Origin: Embiotoca jacksoni
Taxonomy: Eukaryota; Chordata; Actinopteri; Embiotocidae
Direction: 5' to 3'
Assembly: GCA_022577435.1 (NCBI GenBank)
Contig: JAKOON010000039.1
Location: 1,584,501-1,648,500, forward strand
DNA length: 64,000 bases
Shown here piece after piece: positions 10,194 through 22,551 of this stretch (the first letter of the stretch is position 1; each line of letters begins with the position of its first letter). Under the pieces are notes generated by a model. That model ran no database searches and had not been told where the DNA came from. It saw only the letters and a list, made by a program, of their open reading frames with translations. The position numbers were made by a program, and so were the translations under genes.

Positions 10194-12482
10194 AATTCAA
10201 CTTAGCCATGAGGTTTAGTTGTCACCCTATGATACTAATGGGGAAGTGCACTCAAACAGATGTTCCAGATATCTTTACAGGCACTGAAGAAAGCAGCAGA
10301 AATGCACTTACTTTGCTATGTGCAAAGGAACAGGTGTTCAAACTGTACTATACTGTAGGTGAAAGGCAAAAGACACTTTTTTATTATTTTTTTATATAGA
10401 TATAATATCCAAGATAAAACATTTTCTAAGTGCAGTGTTGATATATTTCTGACACATTCTCCAAGTTAAGCTGGGGAACGGTAGAGAGATTGGATGGGAG
10501 AGTAAAATGTTCAGAAATCAAATTCAAAGAAAACTCCAAGATGGCGGGACGTGATTGGATTTTGACTGAACCGTTGTGATTGCACAAGAGTCTATTAAGA
10601 TAATAACCAAATTTGAAAGAGTAGACTTTTGCTCGGGGATAATTTGGTGTGCGTCTAATTTGAACAGTTACACTGGTGGATTTCAAATAAACCATTACTA
10701 CTATTAAAAGTAGAAAGGAATGGTTGCAAGGAAAGCACACATACCAGAGAGAAACTCATCTAGTGACATCCGAGTGGCCTTTCGGGACCCTTATAATAGT
10801 ACATTCATCACTTCTGCATTCCCAAAGCATCTAAAATTACCTTTTACTTGCCAACACTTTGGTAGATTTCCAGAAGGAGAACACTTAGCATCAAGCAAAG
10901 CCACTTTGCTCACAGCTAACCTTAAGGGAACTGAAGGATTTTGCCATTAAAAAGCACAAAAGGAGGTTCAGAAGAGAAGAGCCTCGGGAAACAGATTGCG
11001 TAATTTCACCTTGATGTAAAATGTGAACAGAGACTATGCACAAAGGAGAGTAATGTAGCTTTCAGGTCGGCTTTTTTGTGTTGGCGTCCACGTTGCCCCA
11101 AACTGTTAATATCCACCTCAACTGGCACTTTGAAATAGACTGCCACCATTGTAGAGTTGTCATGACAACTGTTTTAGAAAGTCATTCAGAGTGCGTTTTC
11201 AGCAACAGGTTAGTCTGGCACAAAGAATATAATGATGCACACCTAAGTTTGTATCTTGTTTATTTTTTGACAAGTTGAATGATGAATTTTTTTTTTTTTT
11301 TTTTTTCTAAATTACTATTTGAATGTCTGGACAATTTTAATCAGTGCATATTTCTGCTGCTGAGCTCATCATCCAACCCCACGCTACGCAAGACAAATGC
11401 GTCTGTGTCAAGGCAACCCGATTCTGGAAATGTGGATTGTCATAATATTCCGCGTCGCAAAAGGCAGTTCTTTGTACAGTCGTAACGACATTGCCAAGAC
11501 TGACTAACGTTGTTTAATAAAATGGACTTCCTCTGTGGCCTTTGAAGTGGCAGATGACACCTCTCTAAGAAGTCCGATTTCATTTTTCACTGCTTCATAC
11601 GTCCTCGGATGAGCACCTCAGATTAAAAACGTGTTTGATGCACTACTTTGTAAAGTGTAGGGAAAAATAGAAGAAAGTCTGCAGGGCAACAAGACCCACT
11701 ACACAATAACCTCCGGCAGTGAAGCCGATATTTCAATGGAAAATAGTTTGTATCTGTATTCCAAACTATTTCACTATTTCAGTCGAGTATTGTACTGCCA
11801 AGCTTATTAAAATTGTATTCTAGTTTAATTGAAACACAGCGCAACAGAGAGGCACTTATTACTAATTCCTGCAGACCGCATTGGCTTGATACCTCTTTAA
11901 ATGTTGATTTACTGGTTCTATAGATATTTTAAAACGCACAGTGCTCTTTAAGGAAATCCTGTCCAGTTCCTTTGTATGCTACTGACAGATTTTTCAACAC
12001 ATAAACCCCAAAGTAGTGCAGAGCAAACCAAAACGACGCATATTTTTAGTCGTATGAAGATGGACTTTCAGGTGAAATCTTTACAGTAATAAACACCTCT
12101 CGTGGGATGTTGAGCCGCTAACCTTCAAACGAGGGGAAAAGCAACATTTCCGAGCCGAGGATAAAAGGAAATGCCTCCCAACACCTCCGTTCGTGCAAAG
12201 GTGATCACTGTAAAAGGTAAGTTTGACTAATGCATGCTGTCAAGCAGTGGGAGACCAGTTGCTGCAGCCCAGCTAAAACGACTGCCACCTGCAGCCATGC
12301 AAAGATGACATGGACATTGTGTCTGCTGCTGTCAGCATGAAGCCAAGGACATGAAGCAACAGGGGGACACTGTTTCCCGACAGCTATTGTTCTCACTCAC
12401 ACAGAGAGGCCAATGCAGGTAGGGAACAGCGAGCCCTGAATGTGCTCACCGGTAAAGCCTTTGGAGGGCGCTCCGAGTGGGA

Positions 12483-12484
<2 letters not shown>
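10194..12484. other. Non-coding unique sequence
   Basis: No credible exon. There is a 20-nt poly(T) at 11287-11306. A GTAAGTTTG donor-like site at 12217 follows AAAAG, about 60 bp after GGATAAAAGG. No matching acceptor or coding frame supports an exon. The remainder is plain unique DNA. Confidence 0.6.
11287..11306. repeat. poly(T) run
   Basis: Twenty consecutive T residues. Confidence 0.95.

Positions 12485-12514
<30 letters not shown>
12485..12514. repeat. (GT)n microsatellite
   Basis: About fifteen uninterrupted GT units. Confidence 0.95.
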
Positions 12515-12515
<1 letters not shown>

Positions 12516-12994
12516 CGCCAAGAGCCACTCGCTTTGTCTCCTTCGCTCGAGTGAGGAGCGAGCCTTAAACACAACGCAATCACACCTGTGAGCTTTTCAA
12601 ATCTCTGGCAGCTTAAAACCTCTCCAGAAATCAGAGTCGAAACAACCGGGGTTCCTTCTCGCAAAAGCGAGGCGTCTCTGTCGGCAGCTGATAGGCAGTG
12701 TCTTGGAATGGATAACTCGAACAATTACGCACATTTCTTCAACTGGGAATGAAAACGGTGGGGTTTAAAAAATAAATAAAAAGGAGCATTTCACAACATT
12801 TCAGTCGAATCTCCACGCTCAACTGCAGTGACCAAATCTAAAAGATCCATTTTATTCCACCTTGCAAATTTCCCTGCGTTATTTTTTGCTTGCTCCTACA
12901 CTTTATTTGACGTTCTCACAACAAAGAGATGATTTTACTGCTATTCCACTTGCCTTCACTTGGGAAGTGTGTTTCTGTGAAGAAGGATTTAAAT

Positions 12995-13125
12995 CCTTTA
13001 CTTAAGTACAGTATAAAAAATTCTGATACAAGTAAAAGTCCTGCATTCAAAATCCTAATAGAGTAAAAGTACAAAAGTATCAGCATCAAAATGTACTTCA
13101 AGTATTATTGGATGAAAGTTATTGA
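12995..13125. mobile_element. Fragment of hAT-like non-autonomous DNA transposon
   Basis: Repeated AAGTAAAAGT / GTACTT phrases are diagnostic: TTTACTTAAGTACAGT, AAGTAAAAGTCCTGCATTC, GAGTAAAAGTACAAAAGTA and AAAATGTACTTCAAGTATT. From memory they match an abundant percomorph repeat usually classed as a hAT-type non-autonomous element. Both terminal inverted repeats and any target-site duplication are missing or decayed, so this is an internal fossil piece without coding capacity. Confidence 0.55.
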
Positions 13126-14249
13126 GTCATTAATGTGTTCTTCCTCTAAAGAGTGCTTGGTGTAATATTAAGGCATAATTCATCAGTTGACCTATGTTTC
13201 ATAATAATCTGAATCTATAAAATAACTCATGCTGGGGATTTAAAATGAATATAGTGGCGTACTGAATACAATATCTGCTTTCAAAATATAGCTGGATGAA
13301 CTGCTTTGGCAAAGGTAAACACAGATTTATGAAAAACATTTGCGAAATAATCATGTTGTGTGAATAAAAGAAGATAGTTCACTTCAACTGGTGAAAAAAA
13401 AAAAGAAAATAGGAGCGAAAATAAAATGTTATGGCAGCTATTTGACTGGAGCAAACGAGGCCGACGTCCTGTCCACCAATTTAGCTAAAAATGGGTAAAG
13501 TCATGTAATTACAAGTTTAAAATGCTGCCCTTCTGCTTAATCCGACATCACACCTCAGATCCATAGAGTTCCAAAGATCAATTGATAATTTAAAATCCTC
13601 CCCTGGCCTTCCATAGAAAAATTACATTTGCTGAAGTGTTGTTGATTTGCATTTTGATATCAGCTGATCTGACCTTTAGCAACTCCACCCAGAAAGAATT
13701 AAGGTACACATGGACAGGAGAGAGGGTCCTCTGTAAGGGGGATGTCCTTTCTTCTGCTATTTTATGACAAAAGAACTCATTATATTGGCATGATAGCAAG
13801 GTGATGACCAGAAGAATCGCATGTCAAACGGTATCCAAGAATAAACCTTCAGTGGCAAATTAACCATCCAGTGATTACTCCACAGATTGCTGCAGACCTT
13901 TGAATGTGCTGTCAAAAACAATTAATCACTTGACAGTTTCGCAGCACCAAGTGACACGGTGAGGAAGACGTAATGGTGAATGCAATGTGGACCGTGCACA
14001 GTGATCAGGTGTCCGAGGTTTAAAATAAAAGGAAGTAGGAAATAAAATGAACACCACCTGTAGGCCAAATGGTAATAGATTTTGGCCCTGGTTAGAGAAT
14101 CTCTTAATGAACTGACTGCATAAATTTGTCGGCTCTGAGCGTTTTTTTAGGAGACATCCAAACAAAGAGACATGTTAAAAAGGGATCCAGTGTTTCTAAA
14201 GCACCTTGACAGAAGTGACCGCGTGTTTTTGACACGTGGCGCAAAAGGA

Positions 14250-14415
14250 CACACTGTAACATTGGTTGTAGTCCATCTGCAATTAAATTGTTCTCCGAGT
14301 GGTGTACAATTTAACGGATGGGCATGAGCCTGCGGGCTCTTACGCCATCATGGTGTTGGCCATTATGTCTTGAAGTAATTAAGTCATCATGAAGTCATTA
14401 ATCATTATCTTGGAG
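14250..14415. promoter_or_regulatory. Candidate conserved regulatory element
   Basis: One of the most element-like blocks of the window. Homeodomain-type cores recur: GCAATTAAATTG, ACAATTTAACGG, GAAGTAATTAAGTCATCATG and GTCATTAATCATTATC. A GAGCC/GGCTC 5-bp stem lies at 14326-14339 with a TGCG loop. It is non-repetitive and lacks a frame. Conservation is inferred. Confidence 0.35.
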
Positions 14416-14958
14416 GAGAAAAAAAAACACAAAAAAAAACAAATTGAGGTTGCCAATTTACGGGACCTACCTCTGGGATTCATGACACTAATGCGGTTCA
14501 CTAAACAGTGTTTAAGTCAGTGAAAAATCTGAAGTATTTGCATTTCGCTGATGCCTGTGATTATTACACTTGCTTTTTGCACGTGCGCCGAAACCCTTTA
14601 AAGTTTTGGACATTTTTTAGCAGCGCAATCCAAAGTCCCAGTGACCTCAAACGCATGTTGGCTTTCAAAAAAAAAAAAATGCCGCCTACGTACACTTCCC
14701 TCACTGACCTACGCGCGTCCACCTAGTCCATAACCACCGTTGTCTCTTTTAATTCCGCGTATGAGCTGTTGTACTCGAGACCTATTAAACGCCGTTCCAC
14801 TCGGATGCGAAACCAAATTAGCTGAGGTCTTGAACTTCACTCAGACTAACGTGTTACCATTTACTTGCTCGATTAGTATTCCGTTAGAATGCAGACGCCA
14901 TAATCAGAAAGAGCAGGAGCATTAAGGAAGAGAATGAGTGAGGGATTCCATCGATGAG

Positions 14959-15006
14959 CAACTTCTCACCGCGTACACACAGCGAAGTTGGAGGCGGCGG
15001 TATAAA
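14959..15006 (+). promoter_or_regulatory. Inverted repeat next to TATAAA
   Basis: CAACTTC (14959-14965) and GAAGTTG (14984-14990) form a 7-bp perfect stem with an 18-nt loop. Eleven bases downstream comes TATAAA (15001-15006) in a GGCGGCGGTATAAAGG context. It could be a core promoter, but no downstream exon is evident and the match may be chance. Confidence 0.15.
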
Positions 15007-15052
15007 GGATGGGAATAAATCTCAGCACAAGCCCCTAACCAATAATGCCCAC

Positions 15053-15092
15053 CGTCTCTCTCTCTCTCTTCCCTCTTCTGTCTTTCTCTCTG
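15053..15092. repeat. (CT)n-rich pyrimidine tract
   Basis: CT dinucleotide units with C/T interruptions. Confidence 0.85.
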
Positions 15093-15875
15093 TTCTGTCT
15101 AAATAGAGCAATTCAATGAAATCCCACCGAGACTTGGGATAAATCAATTTTCTAACACGGTATCTGACACATCTTTTGCTCTTTTCAGGCACAAGCTTTT
15201 ATTGCTTTTACAGTTTTATTTTACTTTTCCTCTATGTCTATATGAGGATGAATTGACCTCAGAATTAAAATATGGTGGGAACATAATATATATATTTTTT
15301 ATGGTCCATAAATGAACTTTTTTGGGGGGGGGGGAGGGAGGGAGAAAATGGAGCAGAAGAGAGAGTTTGAAGCATGAAATCAGGAAAGGACACAAAATGC
15401 CCTCGCTGAACCTTCCTCTCCTTGTAGAAAATAACTTATCGCCGTGCAACTGCCTTTATTGCGAGAGCACTCACAGAAGATGATACATCAAAGAAAAATG
15501 TATAGGAAGAAAATGATCCCAAGGGACTGAAAGGAAGAAAAAAAAAAAAAAAAAAAAAAGCGCAATCAGCTTTCCCATGGCGTCTGAGGTGATGTGGTTC
15601 TTATCCTCAGAAAGCAATACAGCAGTTTTGTTTCCCAGGCTGTCGACTGTCTGAGAACTGCTGTGAATGGGTGAGTGGACCTGCCACGGAGTCTTTGGTA
15701 GCCTGTCAGTTACAGAGGCTGGCGATGCCCAAAAAGCACACACAGCCTGCCCGGCACTTTTGATTGGACCACTGCATCCGGCCAGCAATTCACACACTGA
15801 ACAAAAGACGACTATACAGGTTCTAATCTAACAGTCAGTCGGGGACGAACTTTAAAGAAAGAAAAAGATCACACA

Positions 15876-15876
<1 letters not shown>

Positions 15877-15906
<30 letters not shown>
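15877..15906. repeat. poly(A) run, 30 nt
   Basis: Thirty consecutive A residues. The upstream sequence does not resemble a known SINE or processed transcript, so retroposition cannot be shown. Confidence 0.95.
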
Positions 15907-15911
<5 letters not shown>

Positions 15912-16182
15912 ACTGTTTTGTTTAGACGTCTAATGTCCTTTTTAAATTAATTTATAATTAAAAACTCAACTTGCCAAAAGTTGGTAATAACAACCAGCAG
16001 AAGCTTCTATTTAAATGTGGGAGACTTTTTTTTTTTTTAAGTCTCTATGGCAGGCAGTTGAGTCTGGCTCTAGAAGATGTCCTTTTGACTGCAGGTTCAA
16101 GTTTCTTTGAACTCAATGCGAAGCAATTCCTATTTTAAGACTGTGGTGTTTTTTGTGTGTGTTTTTTTTAAAGAGTTGAGTC

Positions 16183-16213
16183 AAAGTCAATGAAACAACA
16201 AAAGTCAATGAAA
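16183..16213 (+). repeat. Short direct duplication
   Basis: AAAGTCAATGAAA occurs twice with an 18-bp period. Confidence 0.8.
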
Positions 16214-16319
16214 TGAAACAGCAATCCTGATCTTTAAAGATTAGATTCTCCAACCTCGTTCAATATCCGTAATTGTAATGTTATATTCATACTGCGGTTC
16301 TCTCCCTCGAGATCTACAA

Positions 16320-16500
16320 ATCTTGTTTCATTTCCAGCAGTGAGACTTTATGACGAGAATGAGCGTGCACTCTTTCTAATGACCTTAAATCTCATTTTCC
16401 AACCTCTGCCTGTTCACCTGAAAAATAATCCGCAGATACGAAGGCCAAGACCTTAAAAATAACATCGATGTGGTGTTGAATGCGCATCTGCCTCCTTATA
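16320..16500. promoter_or_regulatory. Candidate regulatory element
   Basis: Non-repetitive block with TTTATGACGAGAATGAG, TCTAATGACCTTAAATC, TTCACCTGAAAAATAATCCG, AACATCGATGTGG and TGAATGCGCATCTG. It contains an ATCGAT core and an E-box-like CACCTG. Evidence is texture and motifs only. Confidence 0.25.
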
Positions 16501-16779
16501 TGGCTCTGCGTCCCATTAACCTTTCCCCCTCGCAAGATCCCATAAAGGAAAATAGAGCGTATTGTTGTCGCCTTCGTCCTCGCCCTCACGTCCTCTGCAA
16601 GATGAAACCCACGCCATTTGTTTGAGCGTGTTCTCCCGTCCATTTGACCTCAGACAAGGCTCCCTTCTTGGCTTTCTCCCCCTTTTATCATTGGACACAT
16701 CTTTTCTTCTCCGTCAGCATCCAACAGCCTGCCATCGCCTCACTGTGCAACCGCTGTCTCTCGCGTGGCTTACATGACC

Positions 16780-16801
16780 GGGGGGGGTGGGGGGGGGGGG
16801 G
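16780..16801. repeat. poly(G) tract
   Basis: Twenty-one of twenty-two bases are G, with a single T interruption. Confidence 0.9.
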
Positions 16802-17415
16802 AATACATGGCGCCGACTTGATGAAATTGTATTGATCATGTTGGTAAGCTGCAGTCTATTGGAGTGCTTTGATGACAGCCTTAACAGTTGCAGTCCCCTG
16901 ACCTCCAACACGAGATCAACAGGTTGCAAATTACAATCCAGATTTGATCAGAATTAAAAAAAAAAATAAAAAAAAAACTCTTCCAGTCGTTCTTGAAGTG
17001 GAGACAGTAAATCACTGTCCCACTTGTGCTATCACAGCATAAAGGCTAACTAAATAAAGTGAGTTATTTTCCACAGAAACTTTATGGCTTATGTGCTTTG
17101 TCTTGCCCTTGCCAAAGTTAAATTCATCTTAATTATCACTGACATGAAGGCTGCTACATCACCCTCGTTTGCTGAGTGAGACTCATTTGGCAAACCTTAT
17201 CCCCATTAGAAGTCAGACTTCAGGACCAGATGTGGCTGAATAAAGCCTCTTTTTTCCACTGCTGCTACTGTCTCAACTCAACTCTCTTTTAGTACAAGGT
17301 GCTTTTCTGGATTTCTTCTACCGATGCAAAAAAAAAAAAAAAAGTACCCCCTTAATGTGGTGGCACTGTTACTATGGATACGCTGCACAACTGCTGTGAT
17401 GTCATCTGCAACGCG

Positions 17416-17478
17416 CCACACACACACACACACACGCACGCACGCGCGCACACACACACACACACACACGGACACGGA
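17416..17478. repeat. (CA)n/(CG)n compound microsatellite
   Basis: CA units with GCACGCACGCGCGCA in the middle, then ACGGACACGG. Long alternating purine-pyrimidine DNA with Z-DNA potential. Reading frames on both strands through it are Thr-His or Cys-Val artefacts. Confidence 0.95.
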
Positions 17479-18779
17479 CAACAGAGGAGAGGATGCTGTT
17501 GTTGATTCCCGTTGTGGCTCTTTGTCGGATCAAGTGAACAAAGTTTGTTTCAGAAGAGCCCGAAGGCAGCAAGACAAAAGACTGCGGAAAACAGAAATAA
17601 CAGGAATTGCTGTTGCTATGGAAACCTGGCTAATTAACAATGACCGGTTTTGTGCAGGACGTCGTAGGGGCAGAAACTGTAACAGTTCTCCCCGACCAGT
17701 CAGTTGCAAGCGGCGTTTCCACGCTAGAACTTTGACGAAGTTGAACAGAAGTACCGGATACTACTTTTACTGAGATAAAAAAAAAATAACAAAAAAAACC
17801 CCAAGAAGAGTAGAGTCGAGCTGAACTGGTGGCAGCGACGGCAACAAAAAAAAAAAAAAGGATCTACGACTGCAATTGTTCCAGAAACAAACCCAAGAGT
17901 TTATTGTGATTAACCGCAACAATGAAAATCCACTAAACCAAAGTTAAATGCTGCTGTCTGGCCCACTGGGCTGTCAAATCACCAGACAGACTCCCAGACA
18001 GCTCGCTTGTCTACTCATTGTTAAAAAGGAACTGCAGACACTCAGCGCCTTTCTGTGCACAAAAATCATCATTCAAATAACTAAATTAAAATTGAAGCAA
18101 AGCTGAAGCTCATTTGTTTTTCATTTTGTTCGAAGAACTAATTCAAATTCAATAATTGTGTCCAGGGCACTTTTTTTTAAATATATATTGTTGTTGTTGT
18201 TGTTTAATAAATTTGGACATTTTATTCAATATTTTGATTGTATAATTTGGATCAATTTCATTCATTCCTCAAGAAAATGCAATCATTCTGAGGTGCCTAT
18301 TTTCCGACTTTAAAAATAAATAACAACAACTATACTATAAATCTATGTACATGCATCTCGAGGCTAACGCATAAGAATAAATTGAAACTAACCTCAGACA
18401 TATTGCAGAGGCTTACGCGAGTTCCGGCCAAACTATTACCGTTTTTTTTTTTTTTACCCTGTCCTTATTGTTACAGTTTACTTTCAATTTCAAAGCTGTG
18501 TCATCTGCCGAGGGAAGGAAAATGACAACATTCACGATGATGAAAGATCTTTCCAACGTATAATTTTGCTTGACATTCTTCCCCCTGGCTACATCAACTT
18601 TTAAAGCATTAGTCACTACGGCGTCGGAGAGACAGCGTGTGGGAGAGGAATGAAAGAGGATGATGGGGCCGGTGGGGGGGGGGGGGGGGGGGGGTTGCAT
18701 CTTGTGTTTCCATGACACGCAGACATGAGAAGGAACATAATCTAACATACACAGCATTTACTAAAAAAAAAAAAAAAAC
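17479..18779. other. Non-coding sequence with simple repeats
   Basis: No gene. Contents: poly(A) near 17845-17859, (TTG)n at 18188-18203, an AT-rich stretch at 18060-18330, a T run near 18440-18454, a 21-nt G run (18674-18694) and an A run near 18763-18778. The block around 17880-18000 (AAACCCAAGAGTTTATTG, GTGATTAACCGC) has a mild regulatory texture. Confidence 0.55.
18674..18694. repeat. poly(G) run, 21 nt
   Basis: Twenty-one consecutive G residues, interrupted by one T from a further GG. Single-strand quadruplex formation is possible. Assembly length in such a run is often unreliable. Confidence 0.9.
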
Positions 18780-19520
18780 ACCCGACAGCACCCTAAACTC
18801 CTCAGCTGACGGTGCGTACACAAACGACGGTCCACCTTGTACGTTTTGGCGGCGCCCTCTGAGAGTGGAACTGGTCTGATTCAAATTCGGGACCGCACTC
18901 CGCGAGTCAGCGTCGCTCAGCAAACTGACCGGGTTTCTTTCGTTTTGACCTTCTCGGCGATAATCCTCCATTTAATGCGGCGCGGTGGGAAATTGATGAC
19001 CGCGCTTTGCATTAAGAAGCTGAAGATACGCAGCCGCTTTATTTTTAAGACTGTGGTGTCAGGCTGACACGTCCGGTTGCGCGGAGAAACGTCATGACGA
19101 CTACCGGATGGATCGTCGTGGCATTTTTCCCCGCGCGTTGTTGCCGGAGGGTGAATCCCGAACGACGTCGGTGACGCCCCTCGTGTTCACCCTCAACAAT
19201 GACGACCGCTGCAGCCGCCGAACATCGGCATGCTGACATTTTCATTGTGAGCGTTGGCATTTAATGATAAATAACAGATAAATAAATAATGCCCGCACCA
19301 TAAATGCCAGGTTTCAAATGGACCCCGGGATCGGTGTCGGCAGAAACTGCTTCCAGGAATCGCGACCGGCCTCAAAAATCCTGACGGGAGCGACCTCGGC
19401 ATCTGCAGCTGCGCCTCGGTAAACGTTTGCCACGTGGAGATTTTCGGTCTGCTCGCCGACATCGGTGACAACAAAGATGAACTGAGACGAACGGCGGCGA
19501 CACAACACAACACAACGCCC
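18780..19520. promoter_or_regulatory. CpG-rich island with homeodomain-core cluster
   Basis: CpG dinucleotides are visibly much denser than in flanking DNA (GGCGGCGCCC, GCGGCGCGG, TTGCGCGGAG, CGAACGACGTCGG). No confirmed transcription start or exon is seen. At 19256-19308 the arms GGCATTTA and TAAATGCC make an 8-bp inverted repeat around a run of ATAAATA-type repeats. It could be an orphan CpG island, a distal promoter or a developmental enhancer. Confidence 0.4.
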
Positions 19521-20821
19521 CCCCTTGATAACGGCAGGAGAATTAACGAGCTGTAGCCTGTGCGTGTGGCCTGTTTTTGGAGACGCAGGCTCTGCGATGC
19601 TCCCTCTCTGGGGCTCCATACCACGCACAAAGTACACTATCAATCTCCACTCCTTTTAGAAAGAATGGCTCAATCACCCCCCCCTCTCACCCCGACAGGG
19701 ACCGCCATCTCTCATTTGGACACCCGTGTTATCCAATTGGCAGTGCTCACATCACTGGCCTGCCTCCCCCGTTTCTCTGGCTGCCTGATGCGAACCCGCT
19801 GACGCTGCACAATAGCAACTTTCCATGGGCTGCTGGACTCATCTAACGGGGGGGGGGGGGATTTTTAGCTGAGGTCCCCTCTAATCGGGCTAATTCTGAA
19901 TCAGCCAGGACCGTTCCAAAGGGCGTGTTCATCGTGCTGTATTAATCTTTTGGTGAACTGATGCTGAACTCTTTATCAGCAGAGGGGTGGGAGGTGTGTA
20001 ATTGGCTGCGAGAGGGGCTTGGGAGAAAAGAGGAGGCAGGACGATCTCACCTCCCTCTATTTCTGTCTCAACAAATATCCTGCCGCTGTTTGCTGACACT
20101 TTTTTTTTTCCTGAAAGTGTGAAAAAAAAAAAAGAAAGAAAGGCTCTCTGGACAGATATTCAGCATCGGACGTCAACCACCAGCGTCACTGCGGTCGTCA
20201 TTACCGCCGTCATATTAACTTTTATGAAAGCCGATCCTTCGATATCTGCCCCTTTATTTTCCTGCCGTGTGAATTTGGAAAACGGCAGCGCGTTCTTGAC
20301 GAAAAGGAAACCAGGCAAATCTAATATTTCTTAGGAGCTGTGATACGCAAAAGAAACTCCTGCTAAAATATGCACAAAACACATCCGACTGATAGTGAGA
20401 CCGTCTTTTATCGCCGCCGGTGTTTCCTTTTGTTTCATGCGGCGTGTATGCGCGGTGGCCATACAGGGCTCAGCAAAAAACGCTATTTGTCGTGAGCGGC
20501 TGGGTTTGGTTCGGTTTTTGTTGTCTCCTAAAAGCCTCACTCCCATGTAGAGTGAAGGGGGGTGTTGGTGGCGGCGGCGGTGGTGGTGGGAGGGGTTCGG
20601 AGAGTTCTGTGGTAACCTAAATAATTACACGCCCTGTTCTCCCAGAGTGATTAATTATATCTGCAGAAAGGGATTTCTTATTTTAGAGTCCTCCACATAC
20701 TGGTGGGGAGAAAGACAAGAGAAAAGAAAAAAAAAAAACTGAAGACAAAATACAAGGAGGCCCTTATCAAACCTTTCTTGACAGATTTAGGCTGTATATG
20801 CAAGACTTGCAGAGTCATATC

Positions 20822-20845
20822 TTTTTTTTTTTTTTTTTTTTTTTT
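20822..20845. repeat. poly(T) run, 24 nt
   Basis: Twenty-four consecutive T residues. Confidence 0.95.
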
Positions 20846-22527
20846 CATTCTGGTCAGCTTGCAAGAGCTGCAATGAGCACATGAAGGATTTAAAGTGAAT
20901 CAGTGTTTCACTGTGGACATAATTAACTGCATTTGAGGATCTTGACGGGATATTGGGAGACATTTTATGGCGTTGCATATAGCATTTGGGAAGGATTAGT
21001 GCTTCTCATGCCCATTACTTCATATAATTTCTTCATTTTCCTTATCTGTATGGACCAGAGTGGCCTTTCCCGAAGGTTTGTGAACATACGTGTGTCATTT
21101 GGCTGGCAGGGTACTCCCCTCTGGCTGACTGCATGCAGTCCCATTTGCCACATTGGGGACCTGCATTTAAATGTGTTATGATGCAGCTTAACATGGCAGC
21201 TGGGTTGGGACGGGGTGGGAGGTCGATGCAGGATGAGAAGCCTGGTGGAAATCGAATAAGACTGAATCCTCATTGGCTCGCGATGCTTTCCCGTGTGGGA
21301 AGCTCAGATTTGGAGGCAGCCATCGTGAATAGTGTCAAATATAACATCCAATTACTTGAGAGAAAGATGACAGCGGATGTAAACGGAAAATGCTTCCCAT
21401 CACGCAGTCACCTTGAGTCTTTCTGACGGACGGATGTAGAACAGAATTCAAATGTACTCGTGTTTAAAAGTTGGAAAAACAAAGATATGGCCTGCGTTAA
21501 AAAATTTTTTTTTTAAAAATTACAAATTCTCCCTAAAAGAATCTAATTTCCTCTAAAAATACACAAAACCAAAAAGCAACTGTGCATAATTATTTGACTC
21601 ACTACTACTCCGCTGAGCTACAGCACCAGCTGCTCAAGAATATTAAACTGATTCATTATGTGTGCATGAAAAGGGGAGCCCCCGTCTTTAATTCTGTACA
21701 CTGCACATCTTGCCTCACACCTTACTTTTAATATATAGAAGGGTTCAGTCGGAACAGAATACATTTCAATATATCACGGGGCACTTTTATTCTCATTCAT
21801 CAAGGTGAGGGGAAGAGAGGTTAGGCCAAAAGAGTGCAGATCACTGCTCGGTGGCACCGAGCGTAGATCTCCACCCTCTGGCTCTGCACTGATCCATCTG
21901 GCAAAGGAGAATTTAGCACCGGCCCTCCTCAGCTCTTCCTAAATGGCACGTAATCTCCGAAATGCTCTTAACCTTTTCATGGCTGGCGACGCAGCGGAAC
22001 CTGCACGTCAGGTTGTGAATCTGGTTCTGGGACTTCCTCACTGGCTCCAGGCGTCTCTCCGGTCCGCCGAACTGGCTCACGGTACAGAAACAATAGAAAG
22101 CTTCCCTTCCTGCCCAATGGGCCATTCTGGCTACAAGAAAGCTTACTTGACTCTTTTTTCTTATGCAACTGCGCTGAAGGGGTGAAGGGACCGCTCTTGC
22201 TGAGTATGCACTGAAACGATAACCCAGTTTAACGGATCAGAAATTGTTCAGCCCCTTTTTCATTTGACCGGAGTTGTATTGATTCGCGGCATCCGTGACA
22301 CAAGAATACATGTGTTTTTGACACTTCATATACTCGTCCGCTTAATCGCTGCCGTTTGTCGGCGAGTCTTTTCGCGCCGCAGAAACGGGGTTGAAACTGC
22401 TGCTCTCAATAAAAAAATACGGCGCTAACTTTCTGCGGCGTCATCTTTGTCCTCAAAGGCTAAATTATGGCACTCCTGAGCAGTTGCTTGACTGTGCCTC
22501 CGAGGAAGACACTTCCTCCTCTGTTGC

Positions 22528-22551
22528 TTTTTTTTTTTTTTTTTTTTTTTT
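22528..22551. repeat. poly(T) run, 24 nt
   Basis: Twenty-four consecutive T residues. Confidence 0.95.

Larger units (their letters stand above)
12515..15052. other. Non-coding sequence with hAT-like fossil and regulatory-looking blocks
   Basis: No gene is supported. A transposon fragment lies at 12995-13125 and a regulatory-looking block at 14250-14415. A small inverted repeat near a TATAAA lies at 14959-15006. The rest is AT-leaning unique DNA with short A runs. Confidence 0.6.
15093..17415. other. Non-coding sequence rich in homopolymers
   Basis: No gene. Contents: G-rich run 15324-15346, poly(A) 15538-15559 and 15877-15906, a direct AAAGTCAATGAAA duplication (16183-16195 and 16201-16213), a regulatory-looking block at 16320-16500, a G run at 16780-16801 and poly(A) at 17328-17343. 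Frames crossing these runs are artefacts. Confidence 0.6.

Noticed and set aside
17324..17773. Plus-strand frame of 149 codons
   Set aside because: Starts in poly(A), runs through a CA/CG array, and shows no recognisable domain after it.
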